Positions 14,188-21,783 of a stretch of 32,887 nt of DNA are shown here, piece by piece (within the stretch, counting starts at the first letter, position 1; the number at the start of each line of letters is the position of its first letter). The notes beneath the pieces were generated by a model. The model had not been told where the DNA came from. It made no database searches and saw only the letters and a list, made by a program, of their open reading frames with translations. Source of the stretch: Nocardia amamiensis NBRC 102102 (lineage in GTDB: Bacteria; Actinomycetota; Actinomycetes; Mycobacteriales; Mycobacteriaceae); the NCBI RefSeq assembly GCF_001612745.1, contig NZ_BDBA01000149.1:1-32887 (forward strand), written 5' to 3'. Both the position numbers and the translations under genes were made by a program.

Positions 14188-15890
14188 TGCGTCCTCAGCG
14201 TTTGGTGAAGATGGCCGACCGCGGCATGGGCGCTCCCGCCGAGCTGATCGCCCCGCTCGGCTTGGGCGCGGTCGGTGGCGGGTTCCTGGTGACGGCCACC
14301 GCGTATTTCACCGCCGAGAACCTCGGCCTGGGCGGGTCGACCGGTGTGCTCGGAGTCGCGTGCACAGCGGGTTCGGTCGCCGGTGTGGCGGTGCTGTCGA
14401 AGCTGTCGCGGCGGAACGCGGAAAGGCGTGCGGAGGCCGAGCAGCAGGCTGCGTGGGATGCGTGGCTGGCGGAGTTCCCGTCCAGCGTGCAGCACGTCGT
14501 GGAGATCCTGTGTGATCCATGGAGCGCGTGCGCGATGTGGACCGCGCTGGGGTTGGGGCGTGAGCCGAACCCGGCCAGAAACGAGCCGGGGGCGTGGCCG
14601 CAGCTGGAGCCCTCGCACGGCTCGTTCCCGCCGGATGAGGGTGTGTGGCCGGTGCCGGTCGGCGCCCGGATCCGGCTGCGGATGCTGACCGGTCACGAGC
14701 CGAAGCAGTACGCCGCCCGTGTCGAGCAGCTGGCTGTCGCGCTGAATGCCCAGGCGGTGCGTGTGGTGGAGCATCAGGGTCGCTACATCTGCCTGGACGT
14801 GCGCACCCGCGATCCGCTCAAGCACGCGATCCCGGTGCCGATCCCGGCCGAGCCGGTCGACCTGACCGCGCTGAACCCGGGCCTGCGTGAGGACGGAGAG
14901 CACTGGCTGGTGCCGCTGCTGGAACGTAACTGGCTCGGTGTCGGCGTTCCTGGTGCCGGTAAGTCGGGGTTCGTGCACTCCGCGCTGGTGGCGACCGCCC
15001 CGGCCGCCCGCGACGGCTCGGTGGTCAACATCATGATCGACCTTAAGTTCGGTGTCGAAGCCGCGAAAGCGCGGGGGCTGTTGCACCACACCGCGACCAG
15101 CGAGCAGGCCGCTGAGGACGTGCTGCGCTGGCTGCGGTGGGAGCTGGTGGAAAAACGCGGCCGTGACATGGAGGCCCGCGGTATCGACAAGCACGTCCCG
15201 ACCCCGGACGCCCCGGCCTATCACCTGATCATCGACGAGCTCGCCGAGCTGCTCGACAATCCGGAGACCCGCAAGCTGTTCCTGCGGCTGCTGATCAGCA
15301 TCATGCGGCTCGGGCGGGCTCTGGGGTTCTCGGTGTCGGCCTACACCCAGCTGGGCAACAAGGCGATCCTCGGCATGCTGCGTGATCTGTTCCAGATCCG
15401 TATCGGCATGCGGATGACCAGCCCCGAGCAGGTCGTCATGACCTACGGCGATCACCACGCCATCGAGCGCGGCGCGGCCAACACCACCATCCCCGACAAG
15501 GACACCCCGGGCATCGCCTACGTCGTCGACGACAGCAGCAGCCAGATCGTGCGTGTGCGCGCCTATTACGTCACCCCGGACGACCTCGCTCGGTTCGCGC
15601 GGATGTATCCGCCGTTCCCGCACCAAGTCACCGAGCAGATCGAGCAGTACGCCGGCGGTGGCGGCGCCGGTAGCCGCTCGGCGGAGGTGGTGTCGATGCC
15701 CGAACGCAAACGTGAGACTCCCGCGCTCCCCTCTTCGGCGATGCCGGCCTCGATCCTCGCTTTCCACAATCCCGCCGGAGACCGGGACGAGGCCGTGGCT
15801 GCGGGCGATGACGACGCGCTGGATGAGGCGTTCGCCGAAGCCGACGCGCTGTCCGACGCCATCGGGGAAGCCCTCGCCGCCGAGGACTAA
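14184..15890 (+). CDS. traB: TraB/FtsK-like conjugative DNA translocase, 568 aa
   Basis: GGGAGGT precedes the start, and two N-terminal membrane segments (LIAPLGLGAVGGGFLV and GVLGVACTAGSVAGVAVL) are present. A Walker A motif, GVPGAGKS, lies at about residue 255, and Walker B, LIIDELAELL, at about 345. An FtsK-type segment with RALGFSVSAYTQ and AILGMLRDLFQIRIGMRM follows. The C-terminal tail is acidic and Ala-rich rather than a clear winged helix. In Streptomyces one TraB protein moves double-stranded plasmid DNA by recognising short repeats (clt). Gene symbol is by family; exact orthology is untested. Confidence 0.85.
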   Translation: MMRPQRLVKMADRGMGAPAELIAPLGLGAVGGGFLVTATAYFTAENLGLGGSTGVLGVACTAGSVAGVAVLSKLSRRNAERRAEAEQQAAWDAWLAEFPSSVQHVVEILCDPWSACAMWTALGLGREPNPARNEPGAWPQLEPSHGSFPPDEGVWPVPVGARIRLRMLTGHEPKQYAARVEQLAVALNAQAVRVVEHQGRYICLDVRTRDPLKHAIPVPIPAEPVDLTALNPGLREDGEHWLVPLLERNWLGVGVPGAGKSGFVHSALVATAPAARDGSVVNIMIDLKFGVEAAKARGLLHHTATSEQAAEDVLRWLRWELVEKRGRDMEARGIDKHVPTPDAPAYHLIIDELAELLDNPETRKLFLRLLISIMRLGRALGFSVSAYTQLGNKAILGMLRDLFQIRIGMRMTSPEQVVMTYGDHHAIERGAANTTIPDKDTPGIAYVVDDSSSQIVRVRAYYVTPDDLARFARMYPPFPHQVTEQIEQYAGGGGAGSRSAEVVSMPERKRETPALPSSAMPASILAFHNPAGDRDEAVAAGDDDALDEAFAEADALSDAIGEALAAED

Positions 15891-15906
15891 GTCGGCGTCT
15901 AAAGCT

Positions 15907-15941
15907 CTAGACTGTCAGACTTACAACAGTCTAGACTGTTG
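15907..15941 (+). promoter_or_regulatory. GntR-type operator B and promoter of tra accessory operon
   Basis: CTAGACTGT occurs at 15907 and 15931 as direct repeats 24 bases apart. The second is the right half of an 18-bp perfect palindrome, CAACAGTCTAGACTGTTG, at 15924-15941. TAGACT at 15908 and at 15932 are spaced like -35 and -10 boxes (18 bases). The site would let the GntR protein repress the operon beginning at 15974. Confidence 0.7.
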
Positions 15942-15973
15942 CTAGTTCCGTTACATGGAAGGGAATCCCGGTC

Positions 15974-16351
15974 ATGACGATCACCCAAACCCGCACCGCC
16001 CCAACCAATCCGGCGACATCACAGCCCACCGACCCGCAACCCGAGTCGGACGTACAGCGCTTCCAATACGCCATCCAGCTGCCAAACGGGCAGTGGTGGC
16101 GCAAGCTCTCGCTGCGGCTGTCCGCCCCCGCCGGCACCGAGCCGAGCATCTTTCACAACCGGGCCCGCGCCGAGGAAGAGCTCTATGACGTGATCGGCAT
16201 GGCCCGCACCGTGTTCGGCGTCCGGACCAGCGACTACCAGCCGCGGCTGATGGTCCGCACCCTGCAGATCAGCCCCCGCGGCGCCACCTTCGGCCCGTGG
16301 CTGCCTGTCAGCGCCCTCATCGACGAGGCCACCAAGGTGGTCCTGCGATGA
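15974..16351 (+). CDS. Hypothetical protein, first gene of operon, 125 aa
   Basis: Starts at 15974 behind GGAAGGGA. The N terminus is Thr/Pro/Gln-rich and disordered. The rest (RFQYAIQLPNGQWWRKLSLRL...) looks like a small alpha/beta domain with many Arg and aromatic residues. No known motif. Its stop overlaps the next start (ATGA). The transcript probably begins near 15944, just after operator B, and its leader contains TTCCGTTACATG, similar to the loop of the hairpin at 16747. Confidence 0.65.
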   Translation: MTITQTRTAPTNPATSQPTDPQPESDVQRFQYAIQLPNGQWWRKLSLRLSAPAGTEPSIFHNRARAEEELYDVIGMARTVFGVRTSDYQPRLMVRTLQISPRGATFGPWLPVSALIDEATKVVLR

Positions 16352-16743
16352 CGCTGGACACGCTGCTGCACCCGTTCCGGCACCGCGACGACGAGATGGC
16401 CGAGCTGCGCACCCAGGTGCGCCGCCGAGTCCGCAAGGTCCGTTCGGCCAAGGAGATGGCGGTGCTGGTCGACGACATGATCGACGCTCTCGACGCCGCG
16501 CTCGTGTCGGCCGCACCGCCGGACGCGCTGCCGGTCACGGGCCCGTTCCGCGGGCAGGAATGGGTGGCTTCGCGCTGGTCCTGCCACGCCAGCGGACCTC
16601 TCACCGTCGAGGAAGCCCATCAGGTCACGCGTGAGCACATCGCCTGCGTGCCCGACTGGGCGATCTGCCGCATCAAGTACACCGCGCTGGACGTGCTGAC
16701 CGCCGCCGCGATCCGCGTCCCCGATCCGAGTCGCGGTTTCTGA
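16348..16743 (+). CDS. Hypothetical protein, 131 aa
   Basis: Unknown function. A basic helical N terminus (HPFRHRDDEMAELRTQVRRR) precedes an acidic helix (LVDDMIDALDAALVSA) and a C-terminal part with Trp, Cys and His (WVASRWSCHAS, then HIACVPDWAICRIKY). The Cys/His spacing does not clearly form a zinc site. It overlaps the previous gene by ATGA, and a strong hairpin begins 4 bases after its stop, so transcription may partly end here. Confidence 0.65.
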   Translation: MTLDTLLHPFRHRDDEMAELRTQVRRRVRKVRSAKEMAVLVDDMIDALDAALVSAAPPDALPVTGPFRGQEWVASRWSCHASGPLTVEEAHQVTREHIACVPDWAICRIKYTALDVLTAAAIRVPDPSRGF

Positions 16744-16746
16744 CCA

Positions 16747-16785
16747 GAAGGGACCCAGGCATCCGTTACATGCCTGGGTCCCTTC
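16747..16785 (+). promoter_or_regulatory. 16-bp perfect hairpin with CCGTTAC loop, copy 1
   Basis: GAAGGGACCCAGGCAT (16747-16762) pairs perfectly with 16770-16785 around the loop CCGTTAC. No U tract follows on the plus strand. A second hairpin at 22302-22340 has a different 16-bp stem and the same loop. It sits between two operon genes, 4 bases after one stop and 26 before the next start. Confidence 0.85.
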
Positions 16786-16811
16786 CCCATGATCGCGGAA
16801 GGGCCCACCTG

Positions 16812-17156
16812 ATGCCAAACACCACCACCGCCTACGTGCTGGTCCACGAAGCCTGGTACACCGACCCGGCGCGCGTGCAGCGCCCGACACTGACCGTCGC
16901 CGTTCACGACCAAGACGGCGACGAGAACTTCACGTTCGAATTCCAGGAGTACGCGCCCGGCGCCCTCGCCCCCGATTCCGCGCTGAAGCTGCGCGTGTTC
17001 GACGACGCGTTCGCCGCGTTCGCCGAGCTGCCCGAGTTCCTCGCGGCGCTGTCCGACGAGGGACCGAACACGGTCGCGCAGCTGGTCGCGATCCTGGACC
17101 GCCTCGGCGCCCGCGACATGACCTCCCGCGTGCGCCCCTGGGGTGGTGCGCGATGA
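16812..17156 (+). CDS. Hypothetical protein, 114 aa
   Basis: Unknown family. GGAAGGG lies 7-8 bases before the ATG. The N-terminal half looks like beta strands (TTTAYVLVHEAWYTD, then LTVAVHDQDGDENFTFEF), the C-terminal half like helices (AFAAFAELPEFLAAL, then TVAQLVAILDRLGA). Acidic overall. First gene after the hairpin at 16747-16785, and its stop overlaps the next start (ATGA at 17153). Confidence 0.65.
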   Translation: MPNTTTAYVLVHEAWYTDPARVQRPTLTVAVHDQDGDENFTFEFQEYAPGALAPDSALKLRVFDDAFAAFAELPEFLAALSDEGPNTVAQLVAILDRLGARDMTSRVRPWGGAR

Positions 17157-17530
17157 CCACGTCTCGCGACGAGATCGTCTGCACCCGGTGCCGCGCGCAC
17201 GGCGCGCGTGACCGCTGTTGGAACTGCGGCCGCAACAAACTCACCGACCTCAAGAACACCACCGAAGCCGCGCTCGGCGCCGAGATCGCCGCGCTGGCAC
17301 GCCAATTCATCGTCACGCTCACCGACGGCCTGGAGGATCCCGAAAGCTTGTACCAGCGGGTCATCGACCTCGCCGACCAGGCCGACACCCTCGGCACACA
17401 CCTGCTGGACTCCAGCGAGCAGCCCCTGCACGCGCCGACCCTGATCAAACTCGTGCGCGCGCAGACCCCGGAGAACCTGCACCACCTCATCGGCGCACCG
17501 GTTCACCGCGATTGGGGTGATGACCTGTGA
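17153..17530 (+). CDS. Small zinc-ribbon protein, 125 aa
   Basis: CTRCRAHGARDRCWNCGRNKL near the N terminus gives two CxxC knuckles, a zinc ribbon of the kind used for nucleic-acid or protein contacts. The rest is helical (ALGAEIAALARQFIVTLTDG, then LYQRVIDLADQADTL). The ORF starts with ATGA overlap and ends with GTGA overlap to the GIY-YIG gene. A role with that nuclease-like neighbour is possible from adjacency only. Confidence 0.65.
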   Translation: MTTSRDEIVCTRCRAHGARDRCWNCGRNKLTDLKNTTEAALGAEIAALARQFIVTLTDGLEDPESLYQRVIDLADQADTLGTHLLDSSEQPLHAPTLIKLVRAQTPENLHHLIGAPVHRDWGDDL

Positions 17531-17850
17531 GCGCCACCAACACCGGCGACACCGAGGGCACGGTTTACCTGCTGCACTTCGACAGCCCGTTCCGCCATGC
17601 GCGCCACTACACCGGCTGGACCACCGATCTCCAAGCCCGCCTCGCCGAACACCGCGCCGGCCGCGGCGCACGACTGCTCGCCGTCATCAAAAACGCAGGG
17701 ATCAGCTGGCAGCTGGCACGCACCTGGGACGGCGGCCGCCGCCGCGAACGCCAACTCAAGAAAACCGGCGGCGCGTCCCGGCGCTGCCCGATGTGCGGCA
17801 TCAGCCCCCGCACGGCGGCCGCACTCGAACAGCGGGGTGAGCAGCGATGA
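17527..17850 (+). CDS. GIY-YIG nuclease-like protein, 107 aa
   Basis: VYLLHF...RHYTGWTTDLQARLAEHRAGRG matches the GIY-YIG core: VYL for the first strand, YTG for the second, then the Arg and His of RLAEH. RRRERQLKK carries the likely catalytic Glu, followed by a CPMCG knuckle. GTG start overlapping the previous stop. GIY-YIG enzymes cut DNA with one metal ion. In a transfer operon it might process plasmid DNA or act on recipient DNA; this is inference. Intact core residues suggest activity. Confidence 0.75.
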   Translation: MSATNTGDTEGTVYLLHFDSPFRHARHYTGWTTDLQARLAEHRAGRGARLLAVIKNAGISWQLARTWDGGRRRERQLKKTGGASRRCPMCGISPRTAAALEQRGEQR

Positions 17851-18302
17851 GCATCCAGCGCGAGGTCCTCAACCCCGACGAACGGCTGCTGCTGTGGGGA
17901 ACCAGCGTCGGCCACGTCCTGGGCGTGCTCACCGGCAGCCGCTTCGCGGTCAACGAGTGGATGGACACGTGGATGTCGGACTCCCATCTGCCTGCCGAGG
18001 CGTGCCGGCTGCGCCCGGCCTGGGACGGGCGCGGTTACGCGATCCGGGAGCAAAGCGTGCGTCTGGATCCCCGCGGCCGCGACGTCCCCGCCGTCACCAT
18101 CTCCGCTGCCCGGCTGCGCCGCTACGCCAACAGCCTGTCCGACCACGCCCGCCAGCAGGCACACGGCGCCCTGCGCGCGTGGCGGGCGATTCGCCGCCCG
18201 GGCCGCAACGAGCCCGCGGCCGCCGTGCTGGCCCAGCTGCTGGGCCTCGATCTGTCCGGCGGCCCCACCGACCTGCTGCAACTGCTGGAGGCACCCCAAT
18301 GA
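17847..18302 (+). CDS. Hypothetical protein, 151 aa
   Basis: Not recognised. It has an N-terminal mixed region (LNPDERLLLWGTSVGHVLGV), an acidic Trp-containing patch (NEWMDTWMSDSHLP), then a basic helical region (AARLRRYANSLSDHARQQAH, then RAWRAIRR) and a Leu-rich end. The basic helices could bind nucleic acid. ATGA overlaps on both sides. Typical soluble protein with no signal peptide. Confidence 0.6.
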   Translation: MSIQREVLNPDERLLLWGTSVGHVLGVLTGSRFAVNEWMDTWMSDSHLPAEACRLRPAWDGRGYAIREQSVRLDPRGRDVPAVTISAARLRRYANSLSDHARQQAHGALRAWRAIRRPGRNEPAAAVLAQLLGLDLSGGPTDLLQLLEAPQ

Positions 18303-18775
18303 TCACCGCCTACACCGACATCGACCGCGCCGCCCTCGAAACCGATGTCGCCACCGACCTCGCCCAGTGGGCGAACCTGCTCGTCGAGGTCCTCGCCCAG
18401 GTCGAGCACACTCCCGTCACCGCTGACCTGGTGTGCAGCTCGGATCACGATGCCCGCCTGTACAACTCGCTCACCGAACTCGGCGAACACGGCGGCCGCA
18501 TCGATGCCGGCCAGCTGCACGCCGCGCTGCCGATCCTGCTGCGCCCACTGCTCGGCGCCCCCGCCGCCGGGTACCCGCGGCTGACCGACCTGCTCGCCGC
18601 CGCGCTCGAGCTGATCACCCGCGCCGACGCCGCCTGGGCGATCACCACCGCCACCGGCGGCGCCGAACCCGACCACCCCGACCGCATCGGCGGAAACGTC
18701 GGCGCCCACCTGCAATTCGCCGCCAGCGTGCTGCGCCAGGCCGCCACCGAGATCCAGGAGAGGACGAAAGCATGA
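18299..18775 (+). CDS. Hypothetical helical protein, 158 aa
   Basis: Acidic, Ala/Leu-rich all-helical protein (LETDVATDLAQWANLLVEVL, then LHAALPILLRPLL, then LTDLLAAALELITRADAAWA). No metal-binding or catalytic motif. ATGA overlaps with both neighbours. Similar in style to the next protein (251 aa), with an IT/INLT-type helix near the C terminus, but not clearly homologous by eye. Confidence 0.6.
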   Translation: MITAYTDIDRAALETDVATDLAQWANLLVEVLAQVEHTPVTADLVCSSDHDARLYNSLTELGEHGGRIDAGQLHAALPILLRPLLGAPAAGYPRLTDLLAAALELITRADAAWAITTATGGAEPDHPDRIGGNVGAHLQFAASVLRQAATEIQERTKA

Positions 18776-19527
18776 GCATGTCGTACGCCGAACGCAACGA
18801 ACCAGGCCCAGAGCACGCCCGCGCGCTCGAGCTGCGCCAGCAGCTGGCCAACCTCCACGCCGACGTTGACCCGAGGAAGGCGCCGGATCTGAACTCGCAG
18901 ATCGCCGCCGCCGAGCAAGCGTTGACCAACTACCTGATCGCGCACCGCGCGGTGCTGGGTGAGACCGATTTCTGGTCCGGTGATTACGCCGCCATCGACG
19001 AGGATCCGCGCGACGCGCAGCCGGAGCCGGTAGAGACGATGCACGAGCAGGAATACGACCGCGACCTGCCGACCCTGGCCGCGACCGATCTGGTGCAGGT
19101 CGCCACCGCGTTCCTGACCGTGCTCGGCAATGTCCGCCGCCCTGGCCATCTCCGGGAAGCCACTCACCGCGCCCGCTGCGCGATCGAGCGGCTGAGCCTG
19201 GCCCTGGAGGACCTGGACGGCTACCTCGACGCCACCGAGAAAGCCGCAGCCCGCGTCAAGTTCGTCGACACCACCCGCGCCGAGTTGCCCGCTGCGCTGC
19301 GCCCGCATCTGGATCTCGAACCCGAATCCGCCGGGCCCGGCTGGGTGAGCGACATGCTCACCGCCGCCGCCGATCTGATCAACCTGACCGCCTCGACTGC
19401 CGCTGTGCATCACCGCGCGGCCGGCGACCTGGAGCGCGCCGCCCGCCTGGACGGCGTCCTGGCCGCCGCCCGCATCGCCGTCACCCACGCCAACGGGCTG
19501 CACACCACAGAAAAGAGCGCCCAGTGA
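18772..19527 (+). CDS. Hypothetical helical protein, 251 aa
   Basis: Largest unknown soluble protein of the operon apart from the DUF6551 gene. Residues 15-65 form a heptad-like coiled region, an acidic middle (DFWSGDYAAIDEDPRDAQPE) follows, then helices through LSLALEDLDGYLDATEKAAA to a C-terminal LTAAADLINLTASTAAVHH. Ends with GTGA overlap. No known domain seen. Possible scaffolding or regulator role is guesswork. Confidence 0.6.
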   Translation: MSMSYAERNEPGPEHARALELRQQLANLHADVDPRKAPDLNSQIAAAEQALTNYLIAHRAVLGETDFWSGDYAAIDEDPRDAQPEPVETMHEQEYDRDLPTLAATDLVQVATAFLTVLGNVRRPGHLREATHRARCAIERLSLALEDLDGYLDATEKAAARVKFVDTTRAELPAALRPHLDLEPESAGPGWVSDMLTAAADLINLTASTAAVHHRAAGDLERAARLDGVLAAARIAVTHANGLHTTEKSAQ

Positions 19528-20057
19528 CCACCGCGCCAGTGTTCGACCCGGACATCTACGACCCGTACGCCGCCGTGCGCGGTCTGCCGCCGGACCATGA
19601 GGGCTACTACCGCACCCGCATCGCGCTGCTGGCTCCGCACCCGCGCACGTGGACGGCCCAGGAACTGGTGGCGGTGATTGTCGAGCGGACGGCGACGCTG
19701 ACGACCCGCACGGTCTCGGTGATCGACGCCCTCGATGGCTTCGACGACCGCAAGCAGGTCGGCATCCGCGCCAGCGACCTGTCCGCCCAGGCCGGCGTGC
19801 TCGACGCCGCGCTGCGCACCGCCCACCACGCCGGGACCAGCCTCGACACAGCGACATTCGTCAGCCGCCTGGATCCGCTGCCCGCCGCGCTGCAGACCCG
19901 GTTGATCCGCGACTCCCGCCTGATCACCGTCGCGCTGCTGAATCTGCGGCATACCGTCTGGTCCACGGCCGATCTGGGCCGCATCCGTGGTGCGGCCGCC
20001 GCCTTGTCCGCCGCGGCCGCGCATCTGGCCGCCGAACACCGAGGAGCACGACGATGA
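19524..20057 (+). CDS. Hypothetical helical protein, 177 aa (related to 21457 gene)
   Basis: The GTG start overlaps the previous stop. An N-terminal segment with PDIYDPYAAVRGLPPDH is followed by helices. TVSVIDALDGFDDRKQVGIR and the following helix ASDLSAQAGVLDAAL align with ALSVIDAADYGQLGRLMSAA and ANLRSEVDILIGAL in the protein at 21457, so the two may be distant paralogues. Function unknown. The stop overlaps the next ATG (ATGA at 20054). Confidence 0.6.
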   Translation: MTTAPVFDPDIYDPYAAVRGLPPDHEGYYRTRIALLAPHPRTWTAQELVAVIVERTATLTTRTVSVIDALDGFDDRKQVGIRASDLSAQAGVLDAALRTAHHAGTSLDTATFVSRLDPLPAALQTRLIRDSRLITVALLNLRHTVWSTADLGRIRGAAAALSAAAAHLAAEHRGARR

Positions 20058-20323
20058 CGAATCTTCCGCACTGGACCGACGACCCGCACATCGACCAGGC
20101 CGCCCACCAGCTGCTCACCGACCGGGTCGAGACCGCCTCCGCCATGGCGGGACGTGACCTGTGGTCGGGCTCGTGCACCTGCGGCGCGATGGCACCGACC
20201 CCGCCCTGGGACGACTACGCCGTCGAGGACGCCTACGAGCTGCACATGCAGTTGATGCAGATCGCTGCCCGCCGCGGCCACCCCGCCGCCGCACGTGTCC
20301 GCAGCGGAGGTGAACAGCAGTGA
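20054..20323 (+). CDS. Small acidic protein with CTC knuckle, 89 aa
   Basis: Short protein starting MTNLPHWTDDPHIDQAAHQL. The only notable feature is SGSCTCGAM, a single Cys-x-Cys pair insufficient for a full zinc site, and an acidic helix (WDDYAVEDAYELHMQLMQI). Start and stop overlap both neighbours. The next frame begins at GTG 20320. Function unknown. Confidence 0.6.
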   Translation: MTNLPHWTDDPHIDQAAHQLLTDRVETASAMAGRDLWSGSCTCGAMAPTPPWDDYAVEDAYELHMQLMQIAARRGHPAAARVRSGGEQQ

Positions 20324-20421
20324 TTGACGAGGCCGCCGAACTGATGCTCGGCACCCGCCGCGACAACGAGGTCGCACGAATCCACAACCAGCACAACCGA
20401 AATGGAAACGCTCATGCCTGA
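20320..20421 (+). CDS. Tiny ORF, 33 aa, in operon
   Basis: GTG at 20320 overlaps the previous stop (GTGA) and the frame reads MIDEAAELMLGTRRDNEVAR then a His/Asn-rich end, closing at TGA 20419-20421. That stop falls inside the second ATG of the DUF6551 gene region (ATGCCTGA). The overlaps on both sides match the style of the operon, which argues that it is translated. No function can be given. Confidence 0.5.
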   Translation: MIDEAAELMLGTRRDNEVARIHNQHNRNGNAHA

Positions 20422-21238
20422 AACCGCCGTGCTCGATCGCCCTGCCGTCGACGACGCTCCCGCCACCTACATCACCGCCATCTCGGTCGAGGAGATGTTC
20501 GTCGACCACACCTATCAGCGCGATCTGGACATGCCGCGTGCGCGCAGGATGTCCCGCGAGTGGGATCCGCGGCTCGTCGGTGTCATCGAGGTCTCCGACC
20601 GCGGTCCCCGATCCACCGAGGGCCGCTACGCGATCGTCAACGGGCAGCACCGGTGGGCCGCCGCAGGCCTGCGTGACCCGAACGCGGTGATGGTCGCCAA
20701 CGTCCACACCGGACTGTCGGTCACCCAGGAAGCGCTGCTGTTCCGCGAAATCGACACCCGGACACGCAGGTTGACCACATGGGACCGGTGGCACGCACGG
20801 CGCGCGGCCGGCGAACCGATCGTGCTGGACATCGAGGAAGCCGTCACCGCTGCTGGTCTCACCATCAGCATGGTCCCCAAGGACGGCAACATCCGCTGCA
20901 CCTCGACCCTGGAGCGGGTCCACCGCCTCGGCGGCACTCTGCTGCTGGGCAACACCCTGCGGTTCATCACCGACATCTGGGGCCGCCGCCTCGACGCCGT
21001 GGACGCCCCGCTCGTCCTGGGCCTCGCGCAGATCCTGCACGCCTACGACGACGAACTTGACCACCGCCGTCTCGGCGACGTGCTCATCGACTACGCGCCC
21101 CGCCAGATCAAGGCCCGCGCCCAGGCGATGCGTGAGACCGAGACCGGCAAGTCCAACGGCACCCTCGCCGCCCTGGTGATGCTCGCCGCCTACAACAACT
21201 GCCGCAGCCCCAAGCTCGACCGCGCCAAGCTCCGCTGA
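20414..21238 (+). CDS. DUF6551-like, ParB-type nuclease-fold protein, 274 aa
   Basis: VNGQHRWAAAGLRD with a preceding SVEEMFVDHTYQRDLDMPRAR matches the ParB/sulfiredoxin-like fold (the GQHR segment contacts a nucleotide in ParB-like proteins). LLFREIDTRTRRLTTWDRWHARRAAG then LDIEEAV fits the family called DUF6551 on actinobacterial plasmids and phages. Start 20414 preferred; ATG 20402 is equally in frame. A DNA-binding or CTP-handling role is inferred, not seen. It is the last gene of the tightly overlapping run; a 36-base gap follows. Confidence 0.75.
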   Translation: MPETAVLDRPAVDDAPATYITAISVEEMFVDHTYQRDLDMPRARRMSREWDPRLVGVIEVSDRGPRSTEGRYAIVNGQHRWAAAGLRDPNAVMVANVHTGLSVTQEALLFREIDTRTRRLTTWDRWHARRAAGEPIVLDIEEAVTAAGLTISMVPKDGNIRCTSTLERVHRLGGTLLLGNTLRFITDIWGRRLDAVDAPLVLGLAQILHAYDDELDHRRLGDVLIDYAPRQIKARAQAMRETETGKSNGTLAALVMLAAYNNCRSPKLDRAKLR

Positions 21239-21274
21239 CACCACCCAATCCCATAGGGAAGAAGAGAGGAAACC

Positions 21275-21460
21275 ATGGCAGTGCGCCACACCGACTTGCT
21301 GTGCATAGCGACCCCGGGCTGCTTGGCGCCGCTCGACGAACTCGACGACGACCACGGCGACATCACGCTGGTCTGCGGCGATTGCGGCCAGCAGGAGCAC
21401 ACCGGCGAGCCCGCGGTGATCTACCAGCTCGCCGAGCTGCGCGAAAGGCGTGCCTCATGA
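21275..21460 (+). CDS. Small Cys-rich protein, 61 aa
   Basis: LLCIATPGCLAP and LVCGDCGQQEHTG give C-x6-C and C-x2-C pairs, enough for one zinc site. GAGAGGAAA precedes the ATG. The stop overlaps the next start (ATGA at 21457). Probably a zinc-binding adaptor; function unknown. Confidence 0.65.
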   Translation: MAVRHTDLLCIATPGCLAPLDELDDDHGDITLVCGDCGQQEHTGEPAVIYQLAELRERRAS

Positions 21461-21783
21461 CCGCCGTCCTGGAACCACTAGCCGCAGCCGCATCCACGGC
21501 TTCGTTCGACCGCGAAGCCTTGGCCGCCGAAATGGCCGCTCGAACTGCCGATGTGGCGGCCGCGGCGCTGAGCGTCATCGACGCCGCGGACTACGGGCAA
21601 CTCGGCAGGTTGATGTCCGCGGCCGCCAACCTCCGCAGCGAGGTGGACATCCTCATCGGCGCTCTCGGCCCTGCCGCCCGCGCCGGCATCACCATCCACC
21701 CGGCCGACGCCGGCGCCGCACTGCAGGCCACCTTGCCCACCGCCATCTACACCGCCGACCTCGAAAGGGCCTACCTGCCATGA
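21457..21783 (+). CDS. Hypothetical helical protein, 108 aa (related to 19524 gene)
   Basis: Ala-rich all-helical protein. SVIDAADYGQLGRLMSAA and the next helix resemble SVIDALD... of the protein at 19524. Ends ATDLERAYLP-like (TADLERAYLP). ATGA overlaps on both sides (start 21457, stop 21783 overlapping ATG 21780). No known family. Confidence 0.6.
   Translation: MTAVLEPLAAAASTASFDREALAAEMAARTADVAAAALSVIDAADYGQLGRLMSAAANLRSEVDILIGALGPAARAGITIHPADAGAALQATLPTAIYTADLERAYLP

Noticed and set aside
13662..15767. A 701-codon minus-strand frame opposite traB
   Set aside because: Shadow of traB and the gene before it; no start signal, His/Arg-rich composition, and the plus-strand frame has clear Walker motifs.
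19607..21400. 597-codon minus-strand frame
   Set aside because: Antisense shadow of the overlapping operon genes, with no start signal and a biased composition.
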